A stretch of 5,586 nt of DNA from Lautropia sp. SCN 70-15 (GTDB lineage Bacteria; Pseudomonadota; Gammaproteobacteria; Burkholderiales; Burkholderiaceae_E), in assembly GCA_001724315.1 (NCBI GenBank), contig MEEC01000186.1:1-5586 (forward strand). The letters are read 5' to 3'. Position numbers and translations under genes: made by a program. This document shows, piece by piece, positions 1-5,586 of the stretch (positions are counted from its first letter, which is position 1; each line of letters begins with the position of its first letter). A model generated the notes under the pieces. That model was not told the origin of the DNA, ran no database searches, and saw only the letters and a program-made list of their open reading frames with translations.

Positions 1-2
1 CC

Positions 3-44
3 GCGGTCTACGACGCGGCGCACCCCAGGGCCAGAAAGCGCTGA
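3..44 (+). CDS. Possible 3' end of an upstream gene (partial)
   Basis: From position 3 this frame reads AVYDAAHPRARKR and then a TGA at 42-44. Nearly all third codon positions are G or C, as in the real genes of this window, and the basic tail is plausible for a protein C-terminus. Thirteen codons are too few to identify a family. An upstream gene on the same strand ending about 80 nt before the Fur-family regulator would fit the spacing. The piece could equally be chance, since GC-rich DNA often shows open frames with such bias. Confidence 0.25.
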   Translation, partial: AVYDAAHPRARKR

Positions 45-84
45 TTGCGCCCGGCGGCTGTAAACTTCGCCAGGGCGTTCGGAC

Positions 85-92
85 AAATGCAA
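85..92 (+). promoter_or_regulatory. AAATGCAA element in regulator leader, possible operator half-site
   Basis: The leader of the Fur-family gene contains AAATGCAA, and the same 8-mer occurs at 4299-4306 inside a palindrome just upstream of znuD. It lies in one of the few AT-richer stretches and is bracketed by GACA (82-85) and TGTC (98-101 area). A shared site would fit autoregulation by the zinc repressor. It does not clearly match the classical ATGTTAT/ATAACAT Zur box, and one shared 8-mer is weak evidence. I saw no convincing -35/-10 pair in 45-124. Confidence 0.2.
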
Positions 93-109
93 TCGAATGT
101 CAGAAACCT

Positions 110-114
110 GGAGG
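110..114 (+). promoter_or_regulatory. Ribosome binding site GGAGG of the Fur-family gene
   Basis: GGAGG lies 10 nt before the ATG at 125. It decides the start: the other in-frame ATG, at 272 (residue 50), sits just before the conserved domain but has no comparable purine run in front of it. Using 125 gives the protein an unusual Ala/Pro-rich N-terminal extension. Confidence 0.6.
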
Positions 115-124
115 CGAGCAGCGG

Positions 125-676
125 ATGAGCCGGGCACATCAGCGTGAGTCGATCGAGCGGGGCCTCGCCGGCGTTCAGGCGGCCCCGGCGGGCGCTGAGC
201 CGGCCGGGAAGCCGGCTCCACCGGGCGGTCTGGCGGATCCGGTCAGCCAGGCCCAGGCGCGCGCCCGCGCGATGATCCGCGGGGTCGGCGCGCGGCTGAC
301 CGGTCCCCGCCTGCGCGTGCTCAGCGAGCTGCTGCGCGCGGACCAGGCGCTCACCCATCTGGACCTGCAGCGGCGGGTCGAGGACGGCGCGGAGGCCATC
401 GACCGGGTGACGCTGTACCGGGTGCTCGACTGGCTGGCCGACAACGGGCTGGCGCACCGGGTCGCGGGGCCTGACAGGGTCTTCAGGTTTTCGGCGCAAT
501 CGACCGAAACGCCGCACGGGCACTTTCGTTGCGTGCAGTGCGGCCGCATGTATTGTCTCGGCGCTTCGGCCGATCTCGAGCGCAGCGTGCTGGCCACGCT
601 GCCCGACGGGTTCACCGAGCAACGGGTGGAAGTGACGGTTTCCGGGCTGTGCGCCGACTGCGCGCCAGCCCATTGA
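125..676 (+). CDS. zur: Fur-family metal-responsive repressor, probable zinc regulator Zur
   Basis: A 183-residue DNA-binding repressor of the Fur superfamily, which acts as a dimer on operators when its metal is bound. Residues 1-49 form an Ala/Pro/Gly-rich extension. The winged helix follows (about 50-122: MIRGVGARLTGPRLRVLSEL, recognition helix near RVTLYRVLDWL at 94-104). The C-terminal dimerisation and metal domain starts at HGHF (H131, H133) and has CVQC (C136, C139) and CADC (C176, C179), the paired CxxC structural zinc site, plus C144. Fur-family proteins are usually 130-170 residues, so the extension explains the extra length. Zur rather than Fur or PerR is inferred from the neighbours: a COG0523 GTPase 19 nt downstream and a ZnuD-type receptor nearby. 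The sensing-site ligands cannot be assigned with certainty. A histidine seen just before the last CxxC in E. coli Zur appears to be absent (SGLC here). The family is certain; the zinc specificity is likely. Confidence 0.85.
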   Translation: MSRAHQRESIERGLAGVQAAPAGAEPAGKPAPPGGLADPVSQAQARARAMIRGVGARLTGPRLRVLSELLRADQALTHLDLQRRVEDGAEAIDRVTLYRVLDWLADNGLAHRVAGPDRVFRFSAQSTETPHGHFRCVQCGRMYCLGASADLERSVLATLPDGFTEQRVEVTVSGLCADCAPAH

Positions 677-682
677 CAGAAC

Positions 683-686
683 GGAG
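683..686 (+). promoter_or_regulatory. Ribosome binding site GGAG of the COG0523 GTPase
   Basis: GGAG lies 9 nt before the ATG at 696, inside the 19-nt gap after the regulator's stop. No promoter fits in so short a gap, which supports one transcript for both genes. Confidence 0.6.
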
Positions 687-695
687 CAGGACCGA

Positions 696-1673
696 ATGGC
701 GGGCAATCAGGTTCCGGTGACCATCCTCACCGGGTTTCTGGGCAGCGGCAAGACCACCTTGCTGAACCGGATCCTCAAGGAAGACCACGGCCACCGCATC
801 GCGGTGATCGAGAACGAGTTCGGCGAGGAAGGCGTCGACAACGACCTGCTGCTGCAGGAGCGCGACGAGCAGATCGTCGAGATGAACAACGGCTGCATCT
901 GCTGCACCGTGCGCGGCGACCTGATCCGGATCCTGGGCGACCTGGCCGAGCGCCGCGAAGCGGGCGAGATCGCCTTCGACCGGGTGATCATCGAGACCAC
1001 CGGCATGGCCGACCCGGGGCCGGTGGCGCAGACCTTCTTCATCGACGACGAGATCGCCGATCGCTACCTCCTCGACGCGGTGATCACCGTGGTCGACGCG
1101 GTGCACGGCGACAAGCAGCTCGACGAGCACACCGAGGCGCAGGAGCAGGTCGGTTTCGCCGACCGGATCCTGATGTCCAAGGTCGACCTGGCCGACCAGG
1201 CCGGGCAGGACCGGCTGCGCGAGCGGCTGATGCGAATCAACCCGCGCGCGCCGATCAAACCCGTGAATTTTGGCAATGCGCCGATCGCCGAGATCCTGGA
1301 CATTCGGGGCTTCAACCTGAACGCGATCCTCGAGATCGATCCGGAGTTCCTGACCAGCGACGAGCACGAGCACAACGACGCGATCCAGTCCTTCGTCTTC
1401 CGGTCCAAGAAGCCCTTCGACCCGGCGAAACTCGAGGATTTCCTGTCGGGTGTGATCCAGGTTTACGGCCCGGACCTCTTGCGGTATAAAGGCGTGCTTT
1501 TCATGAAGGGGTCCGACCGCCAGACCGTTTTCCAGGGCGTCCACATGATGATGGGCGCGGACACCGGGCGCCGCTGGCAGCCTGGAGAAAAACCGTCGAG
1601 CAAGATGGTTTTCATCGGACGGAACCTCCCCCGCGACATGATCGTCAAGGGCCTGGAGCAGTGCCTGGCCTGA
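696..1673 (+). CDS. COG0523 (CobW/YjiA/ZigA-type) G3E GTPase, putative zinc chaperone
   Basis: A 325-residue cytoplasmic GTPase of the G3E class, full length for the family. The GTPase domain shows Walker A GFLGSGKT (13-20), the metal-binding GCICC signature of COG0523 (66-70), the ETTGMADP switch (100-107) and the guanine-specificity motif SKVD (161-164). An acidic, histidine-bearing stretch SDEHEHND (221-228) joins it to the CobW C-terminal domain (about 229-325). Members couple GTP hydrolysis to metal insertion; the Zur-controlled subgroup is thought to deliver zinc to essential enzymes during starvation. Cobalamin synthesis is unlikely because no cob genes are nearby. The gene follows the Fur-family repressor by 19 nt and precedes dksA, so a zinc role is favoured. 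Family assignment is firm; the client protein is unknown. Confidence 0.93.
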   Translation: MAGNQVPVTILTGFLGSGKTTLLNRILKEDHGHRIAVIENEFGEEGVDNDLLLQERDEQIVEMNNGCICCTVRGDLIRILGDLAERREAGEIAFDRVIIETTGMADPGPVAQTFFIDDEIADRYLLDAVITVVDAVHGDKQLDEHTEAQEQVGFADRILMSKVDLADQAGQDRLRERLMRINPRAPIKPVNFGNAPIAEILDIRGFNLNAILEIDPEFLTSDEHEHNDAIQSFVFRSKKPFDPAKLEDFLSGVIQVYGPDLLRYKGVLFMKGSDRQTVFQGVHMMMGADTGRRWQPGEKPSSKMVFIGRNLPRDMIVKGLEQCLA

Positions 1674-1741
1674 GCGGACGGCGTTTCGACGCCCCGCCCG
1701 GCGCCACCGTTTCACCAAGCAGCAAGTCACCGGTACGACAG

Positions 1742-2170
1742 ATGGCCGCAACGAAAGAACTGAAGATCCCGACCGAGGAGCAACTGCTCAAGATGCCCGA
1801 GTCGGACTACATGAACGAGGCCCAGCTGGCCTTCTTCCGCGCGCGCCTGCAGCAGATGGAGAAGGAGATTCTCGTCAATGCCGGCGAGACCACCGAGCAC
1901 CTGCGCGAGACGGTCATCGTGCCCGATCCGGCCGACCGGGCCACGATCGAGGAAGAGCACGCGCTCGAGCTGCGCACCCGCGATCGCGAGCGCAAGCTGC
2001 TGAAGAAGATCCAGCAGGCGCTGGCCAGCATCGACTCGGGCGAGTACGGCTACTGCGAGGAAACCGGCGAGCCGATCGGCATTCCGCGCCTCTTGGCCCG
2101 GCCCACCGCCACGCTCTCGCTCGAGGCCCAGCAGCGTCGCGAGCTGCGCCAGAAGCTGTACGGCGACTGA
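1742..2170 (+). CDS. dksA: RNA polymerase-binding factor DksA, zinc-finger cysteines missing
   Basis: A 142-residue DksA/TraR-family protein that enters the RNA polymerase secondary channel and, with ppGpp, adjusts transcription during the stringent response. A long helical hairpin spans roughly residues 25-100, with the tip DPADRA (62-67) keeping both functional aspartates and the alanine. The globular end contains YCEETGEPIGIPRLLARPTA. Of the four zinc-ligand positions in E. coli DksA only the first is Cys: C105, T108, S126, A129. The fold therefore should not need zinc, as in Pseudomonas DksA2 and in many alpha- and betaproteobacterial DksA proteins. A GTG at 1661 in the same frame would overlap the GTPase gene and add 27 non-conserved residues, so the ATG at 1742 is preferred. 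No good Shine-Dalgarno precedes it, and no clear promoter is visible in the 68-nt gap. Confidence 0.93.
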   Translation: MAATKELKIPTEEQLLKMPESDYMNEAQLAFFRARLQQMEKEILVNAGETTEHLRETVIVPDPADRATIEEEHALELRTRDRERKLLKKIQQALASIDSGEYGYCEETGEPIGIPRLLARPTATLSLEAQQRRELRQKLYGD

Positions 2171-2176
2171 GCACCG

Positions 2177-2208
2177 GCGGCGCGCCGCGTTTGGATCGGA
2201 ACCGATTC
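2177..2208. terminator. Candidate bidirectional terminator between convergent dksA and znuD
   Basis: The 36-nt gap between the two stop codons holds two palindromes. GCGGCGCGCCGC (2177-2188) is perfect and is followed by GTTTGG. GGATCG-GAAC-CGATTC (2193-2208) can form a 6-bp stem with one G-U pair. Neither has a proper T-run on either strand, so classical Rho-independent termination is doubtful. The convergent position is the main argument. Confidence 0.3.
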
Positions 2209-4285
2209 AGAACCGCGCGCGAACGCCCGCGACCAGGCTGCGCCCCGGCATCGGCACCGAGTCCTTCACGAACGAGGTGTGCAGCCTGATCGGCGCATCC
2301 AGCAGGTTGCGCCCCTGCAGGAACAGCGTGGCCTCGGCGCCCGACGACAGCCGGACTCGCCGGGCGATCTCGGCGTCCACGCGCTGGTAGCCGTCGGTGG
2401 GTGTCTCGAGGGCGGCGATCCGGTCCTGCCGGCGCACCGACAGCCAGTTCACGAACCCCGACCAGTCGCCCTGCGCCCACTCGGCGCCCAGCCCGACTCG
2501 CGCCGGGGCCATCCGCGGCAGGTTCCCGCCGTCTTCGATGCGTCCGCGGGCAAGGTCCGCGAAAGCGCGCCACTGCAGCGCCGATCCTTCCGGCTTCAGG
2601 ACGACCTCGGCCTCGATGCCGTGGAATCGGGCTTTCGCGCGGCCGTATTCGATCCTGAGCAGCTCGCCGGCATCCGGCGAAAGGGGGGCGTTGGCGATCG
2701 CGCCGGTTTCGTCGACCCGGTCCGCAAGGCCGTCGCCGTTCAAGTCGGAGGCATGCCCGTACAGATAGTCGCCGAATCGATTGGCGTAGACGCCCGCCTT
2801 CCAGCGCAGGATCCCCTCCGTCTTTCGCAGGGAGAGGTCGAGATTCGTCGAGCGTTCGTGGGGAAGGTCCGGGTTTCCGATCTCGAAGGTGCCGGTCGCC
2901 GCGTGGGCGCCGTTGGCATAGAGCTCGTCGGCGACCGGCGCCCGGGCGGCAACGCCGAGCACGATCGACGCTTCGTAACCCGTGCTCAGCGGGATCGTCG
3001 CGGCGGCCGAGAGCGAATTCATCGAGAAGTCGCGTCCCGGGCTGCCCCAGTCGCCGTCGGGGCGCAGTCGCGTCGATTCGTGCCGGGCGCCGAGTTCGAG
3101 CCGGACCTTGCCGATTCTTCGCTCGGCCACCCAGAACAGCGCCCGCATCGTGTCGTCGTTGTCGGGCAGATAGGCCTCCTCGCCGCTCACCCGCAGCGTG
3201 CGTTCGCGCCACTGCAGGCCGAATGCCCCACGCAGGCCGGCAATCGGCGCGTGCAGCAGCTCGATGCGCGCCTCGCGTCCGCGACTGCGAAAGCTGGTTC
3301 CGATCTCGCCGCCGGGCGCCTCGACCTCGTCGTGGCGATAGCGGCTGTCGGCGTACTTCAGTCGCAGCATCTCGAGGCCGGGCAGAGGCGCGTCGAACTC
3401 GCCGAGCAGCTCCGAGCGCTCGCGCGACATCCGGATGAAGACGTCTTCCTCGGCAGGAATCCCGTAGCGGGAGTCGTAACTCGAATGCGACATGCCCAGC
3501 ATGCCCCAGTCGGCCACGCGCGAAGCGCCCACCGACGCGCCCTGGGCCCGGGTGGCGCTGTTCGGCAGGCGTCCGGAAGCGCTGGCCGGGTCGCCGACGA
3601 CCGCGTTGCCGGGAAACCGGTAGTCGTCGCTTCGGCGCGTGAAGCCGGACACCGTCCAGTTCCAGCCGTCCTTGCCTGCCCGAAGGGCCGCCGCGGCCTG
3701 TCGACCCTTTGCGCCGCTGTCGACCGAAGCCTGGGCCTCGCCCGAGAGGCCGTCCAGCCGGGAAGCCGGGATCTCGTCGCCAACCAGGTTGACGAGCCCC
3801 CCGATCGCCGAGCCGCCGTAGGGCAGCGTTGCCGGTCCGCGCAGGATCTCCACGCTGCGCAGGGTGAGCGGGTCGTCGGCGACCGCGTGGTCGGGACTCG
3901 ACGCCGAGACATCGAACAGATCGAGCCCGTTGCGGGCAACGCCCACGCGCGCGCCATCGAAGCCGCGGATGACCGGACGCCCGGCCGAGAGCCCGAATCC
4001 GCTGTCGTGCACGCCGGGCTCGCCCGCGAGCGTCGCGCCCAGCGTCGGCGCCGCGCGCTGCTTCAGTCTGTCCCCGGTCAGGATGGATGCCGGTTGGGCC
4101 GTGTCGACCAAGGGGGTCTGAAGCGGGGACGCCGTGATGGTGACATCGGGCAGGGTCTCCGCTGCGACGGTGGCGGACGCGCTCCGTGTCTCCGGGTAGG
4201 TCTGCGCACTTGGCGACGTCGGCGCGATCAGCAGGGCGACAAAGGGAAGGGCTCGAAGGCCTGGGCGGGAGATCAGCGCTTTCAT
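2207..4285 (-). CDS. znuD: TonB-dependent outer-membrane receptor, ZnuD-type zinc importer
   Basis: A 692-residue receptor that should import zinc or a zinc complex across the outer membrane, powered by TonB-ExbB-ExbD. The N-terminus MKALISRPGLRALPFVALLI begins a signal peptide likely cut after PSA (residue 27). A TonB-box-like DVTITA is at 47-52. The plug (about 53-170) carries ZnuD-like signatures: QRAAPTLGATLAGEPGVHDS, RPVIRGFDGARV, PDHAVADDP, then the general VEILRGPATLPYGGSAIGG. The beta-barrel fills 175-692 and ends in Phe, as expected for Bam-assembled barrels. GTFEIGNPDLPHE (465-477) and FHGIEAE also fit this subgroup. The His-rich extracellular loop of Neisseria ZnuD is not seen: the segment after YGIP (273-277) is acidic and basic instead. 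A DLNGDGLAD loop (514-522) resembles a calcium-binding loop. An in-frame GTG at 4327 would put 14 residues before the signal peptide and is rejected. No strong Shine-Dalgarno precedes 4285. Zinc as substrate is inferred from family and neighbours; copper or another chelate is possible. Confidence 0.88.
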   Translation of the reverse strand: MKALISRPGLRALPFVALLIAPTSPSAQTYPETRSASATVAAETLPDVTITASPLQTPLVDTAQPASILTGDRLKQRAAPTLGATLAGEPGVHDSGFGLSAGRPVIRGFDGARVGVARNGLDLFDVSASSPDHAVADDPLTLRSVEILRGPATLPYGGSAIGGLVNLVGDEIPASRLDGLSGEAQASVDSGAKGRQAAAALRAGKDGWNWTVSGFTRRSDDYRFPGNAVVGDPASASGRLPNSATRAQGASVGASRVADWGMLGMSHSSYDSRYGIPAEEDVFIRMSRERSELLGEFDAPLPGLEMLRLKYADSRYRHDEVEAPGGEIGTSFRSRGREARIELLHAPIAGLRGAFGLQWRERTLRVSGEEAYLPDNDDTMRALFWVAERRIGKVRLELGARHESTRLRPDGDWGSPGRDFSMNSLSAAATIPLSTGYEASIVLGVAARAPVADELYANGAHAATGTFEIGNPDLPHERSTNLDLSLRKTEGILRWKAGVYANRFGDYLYGHASDLNGDGLADRVDETGAIANAPLSPDAGELLRIEYGRAKARFHGIEAEVVLKPEGSALQWRAFADLARGRIEDGGNLPRMAPARVGLGAEWAQGDWSGFVNWLSVRRQDRIAALETPTDGYQRVDAEIARRVRLSSGAEATLFLQGRNLLDAPIRLHTSFVKDSVPMPGRSLVAGVRARF

Positions 4286-4293
4286 GCCATGTT

Positions 4294-4307
4294 GTTGTAA
4301 ATGCAAC
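4294..4307. promoter_or_regulatory. Imperfect palindrome, candidate Zur operator of znuD
   Basis: GTTGTAAATGCAAC is an inverted repeat in which five of seven base pairs match, and it ends 9 nt from the znuD ATG. It sits in the only AT-rich segment of the region and contains AAATGCAA, which also occurs in the regulator's leader at 85-92. A Zur-type repressor binding here would block znuD transcription. It differs from the well-known TGTTAT-N-ATAACA form, so the assignment is tentative. Confidence 0.35.
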
Positions 4308-4377
4308 TGGGATGCGAAAGATATCACGACACGCGACGACAGGCCGCGGCGCGCCGACCCGCGGTCGTCGGGGCAGG

Positions 4378-4405
4378 TTCCCCACTTAAGGGTGCGTGCT
4401 AGACT
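4378..4405 (+). promoter_or_regulatory. Candidate sigma-70 promoter of the STAS-domain gene
   Basis: TGCTAGACT (4397-4405) is an extended -10 element, TGn followed by TAGACT. A poor -35 candidate, TTCCCC, lies 16 nt upstream at 4378-4383. Transcription would start near 4412 and give a leader of about 50 nt before the GTG start. The placement is good but rests on the -10 alone. Confidence 0.4.
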
Positions 4406-4440
4406 GGCCCGTTCCGAGCCAACGTGAGCAACGACTCCTC

Positions 4441-4446
4441 AGGAAG
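4441..4446 (+). promoter_or_regulatory. AGGAAG, likely ribosome binding site of the STAS-domain gene
   Basis: AGGAAG is the only purine-rich Shine-Dalgarno-like run before the tandem codons GTG-GTG at 4459-4464. It is 12 nt from the first GTG and 15 nt from the second. The spacing is long for both and favours the first. Confidence 0.4.
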
Positions 4447-4458
4447 CGTCCCCAGCCC

Positions 4459-5586
4459 GTGGTGTTCTCGATCTTCAGCCGGAAGGGAAAGCACCCTTCG
4501 CGGCGCGACCGCTCCGCCGGCTCGCAGGAGCAGCCGGCCGATCGCTCATTTGAGGGCGACCGCCAGGCGGGCGAGCGTCCGCCGGCGCCAGACACGCTTG
4601 CCGCCCGCCGCGAGGCCGCTCGGCTCACCGCCGAGAAGATCGACCGGATCGAATCCGAGATGATCGCCGACGGCGTCCGGCCGTCCGCGACTTCGGCGCC
4701 GCCGCTGGCCGCCGAGACCATGCCGGTGCCGGTGGCCGTGGTGGCGCCGCCTTCGCGGCCGGTCACCGACCTGATGCAGGGCACGACCTCGGTGGCCTTG
4801 GGCGATCCGTCGAACGCCATGGCGATCGACATCAACGCCTCGTCGCTGCCCGGCGCGCTCGAGGAAGCCGCGATCCTCTACGCCAACGGCCAGGCGGGCG
4901 CTGCGGCCTCAGCGCTCAAGCAGGCGCTTGCCGAATCCGATCTGGGCGGCTACCAGCAGCTGGGCTGGCTGATGCTGCTCGACCTTCACCAGCTCACCGG
5001 CGACAAGGCCGCATTCGAGTCGCTTGCGCTCGACTATGCCGCGCGCTTCGAGTCCTCGCCGCCGGCCTGGGCCGAGGCGGGCGACGCGGGCGGCGCCGAC
5101 GCACGCCAGGCTACCGGCGCCGTGGTCGCGCTGCCGGCCCGGCTCGACGACTCGGTGGGCAACCGCATCGACCTGATCGAACGGGGCATGGAACGGCGGC
5201 GCGAGACCATCGTCGACTGCGGGCCGCTGCAGTATGCCGACGCTGCCGGCGCGGCCCGGATGCTCGCGCTGTTCGCGCAGGCCGGCAAGGCCGCCGGGCG
5301 CCACGTGCTGGTGGTGCGCGGTGCGCAGAAGCTCTTCGACGCGGCCCGCGCGGCGATCGAACCCGGCCGGCGCGACGACAGCGACGCCTGCTGGATGCTC
5401 GCGCTGTTCGCCCTGCGACTGCTCGGCGAGGAACAGGCCTTCGAGGACCTCGGCATCGAGTATTGCGTGACCTTCGAGGTCTCGCCGCCGTCCTGGGAGC
5501 CCCTGCCGGCGGCGATCCGCGCAGCCGAGGGCGGCGGGCCGCCGGGAGCCGTCGGGGCGCAGGCCCGCGCGAGCGCCTCGCCGCCG
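4459..5586 (+). CDS. STAS-domain protein with duplicated helical modules (3' end beyond window)
   Basis: 376 codons stay open to the window edge, so the C-terminus is missing. No signal peptide or membrane segment is seen, so it should be cytoplasmic. Residues 1-10 (MVFSIFSRKG) are followed by a polar linker (11-70) and a Pro/Ala-rich stretch (75-102). A helical, TPR-like region (about 130-205) precedes a STAS-like domain (about 219-300) with VDCGPLQYADAAG at 252-264. A second helical region follows (about 300-346). The segments 170-204 and 312-346 are copies: both read W...L...L.G...AFE.L...Y...FE.SPP.W, identical at 15 of 35 positions without a gap. STAS domains bind nucleotides or protein partners (anti-sigma antagonists, MlaB). 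The serine phosphorylated in SpoIIAA-type proteins is Ala here (DAAG). Start codons GTG 4459 and 4462 are both possible. The function is unknown and nothing ties it to zinc except proximity. Confidence 0.82.
   Translation, partial: MVFSIFSRKGKHPSRRDRSAGSQEQPADRSFEGDRQAGERPPAPDTLAARREAARLTAEKIDRIESEMIADGVRPSATSAPPLAAETMPVPVAVVAPPSRPVTDLMQGTTSVALGDPSNAMAIDINASSLPGALEEAAILYANGQAGAAASALKQALAESDLGGYQQLGWLMLLDLHQLTGDKAAFESLALDYAARFESSPPAWAEAGDAGGADARQATGAVVALPARLDDSVGNRIDLIERGMERRRETIVDCGPLQYADAAGAARMLALFAQAGKAAGRHVLVVRGAQKLFDAARAAIEPGRRDDSDACWMLALFALRLLGEEQAFEDLGIEYCVTFEVSPPSWEPLPAAIRAAEGGGPPGAVGAQARASASPP

Larger units (their letters stand above)
4286..4458. promoter_or_regulatory. Divergent control region between znuD and the STAS-domain gene
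   Basis: This 173-nt non-coding stretch separates two divergently transcribed genes. It contains an AT-richer segment (about 4285-4325) next to the znuD start, a GC-rich middle (4326-4375) with repeated CCGCGG, and a promoter-like element for the rightward gene. For znuD, a weak -10-like TATCTT can be read on the minus strand at 4318-4323 without a good -35 box. If it is real, the palindrome at 4294-4307 would lie at or just downstream of the transcription start, a usual repressor position. Confidence 0.6.

Noticed and set aside
8..706. Minus-strand open frame antisense to the Fur-family gene
   Set aside because: Arg/Pro/Ala-rich with no domain. The + strand has a clear helix-turn-helix and CxxC pairs.
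1661..1741. GTG start at 1661 for dksA, overlapping the GTPase stop
   Set aside because: The 27 added residues are Pro/Ser-rich and absent from the DksA family; the ATG at 1742 starts where homologues do.
612..1751. Minus-strand open frame of 379 codons antisense to the GTPase gene
   Set aside because: It mirrors the GTPase codons and has no motif of its own, whereas the + strand shows all G-protein signatures.
2279..4300. Plus-strand open frame of 673 codons antisense to the receptor gene
   Set aside because: Low-complexity, basic translation without motifs. The receptor on the other strand has a signal peptide, TonB box, plug and terminal Phe.
1914..4385. Minus-strand open frame of 823 codons overlapping dksA and the receptor gene
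   Set aside because: Its product is Arg/Ala/Gly/Pro-rich with no recognisable domain, and it is out of frame with the well-supported receptor. Long shadow frames are expected in DNA this GC-rich.
4386..4835. Minus-strand open frame of 149 codons at the start of the STAS-domain gene
   Set aside because: Ser/Arg/Ala-rich shadow. The + strand frame is longer, runs to the window edge and contains an internal duplication.
1..5586. CRISPR array, insertion sequence, tRNA or rRNA
   Set aside because: No regularly spaced direct repeats, transposase motifs, terminal inverted repeats, or cloverleaf or rRNA-like sequence were seen on reading the window.

Overview
The window is very GC-rich and carries five protein-coding genes on both strands. 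It most resembles a betaproteobacterial (Burkholderiales-like) chromosome. This rests on the dense G/C third positions, the Burkholderia/Ralstonia-type DksA with a Cys-Thr-Ser-Ala pattern in place of the four-cysteine zinc site, and the pairing of a COG0523 GTPase gene with dksA. The genus cannot be named from the sequence alone.

Layout. Positions 1-124 hold possibly the last codons of an unseen upstream gene and a short leader. On the + strand follow a Fur-family regulator (125-676, probably Zur), a COG0523/CobW-type metal-chaperone GTPase (696-1673) and a DksA without zinc-finger cysteines (1742-2170). The first two are only 19 nt apart and look co-transcribed; dksA lies 68 nt further on. 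A 36-nt gap with short palindromes separates dksA from a convergent TonB-dependent outer-membrane receptor of the ZnuD type (2207-4285, minus strand). A 173-nt divergent control region (4286-4458) then leads to a + strand gene (4459 to beyond the window end). That gene encodes a soluble protein with a STAS-like domain flanked by two copies of a W...FE.SPP.W helical module.

Together the first four genes read as a zinc-homeostasis neighbourhood: a zinc-sensing repressor, a GTPase of a family linked to zinc delivery under starvation, a transcription factor that should work without zinc, and an outer-membrane zinc importer. The regulatory link is inferred. There is an imperfect palindrome next to the znuD start and an 8-mer shared with the regulator's leader, but neither is a clear match to the classical Zur box. 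The last gene has no evident link to zinc. Its duplicated architecture and missing STAS phosphoserine make it the least explained item here.
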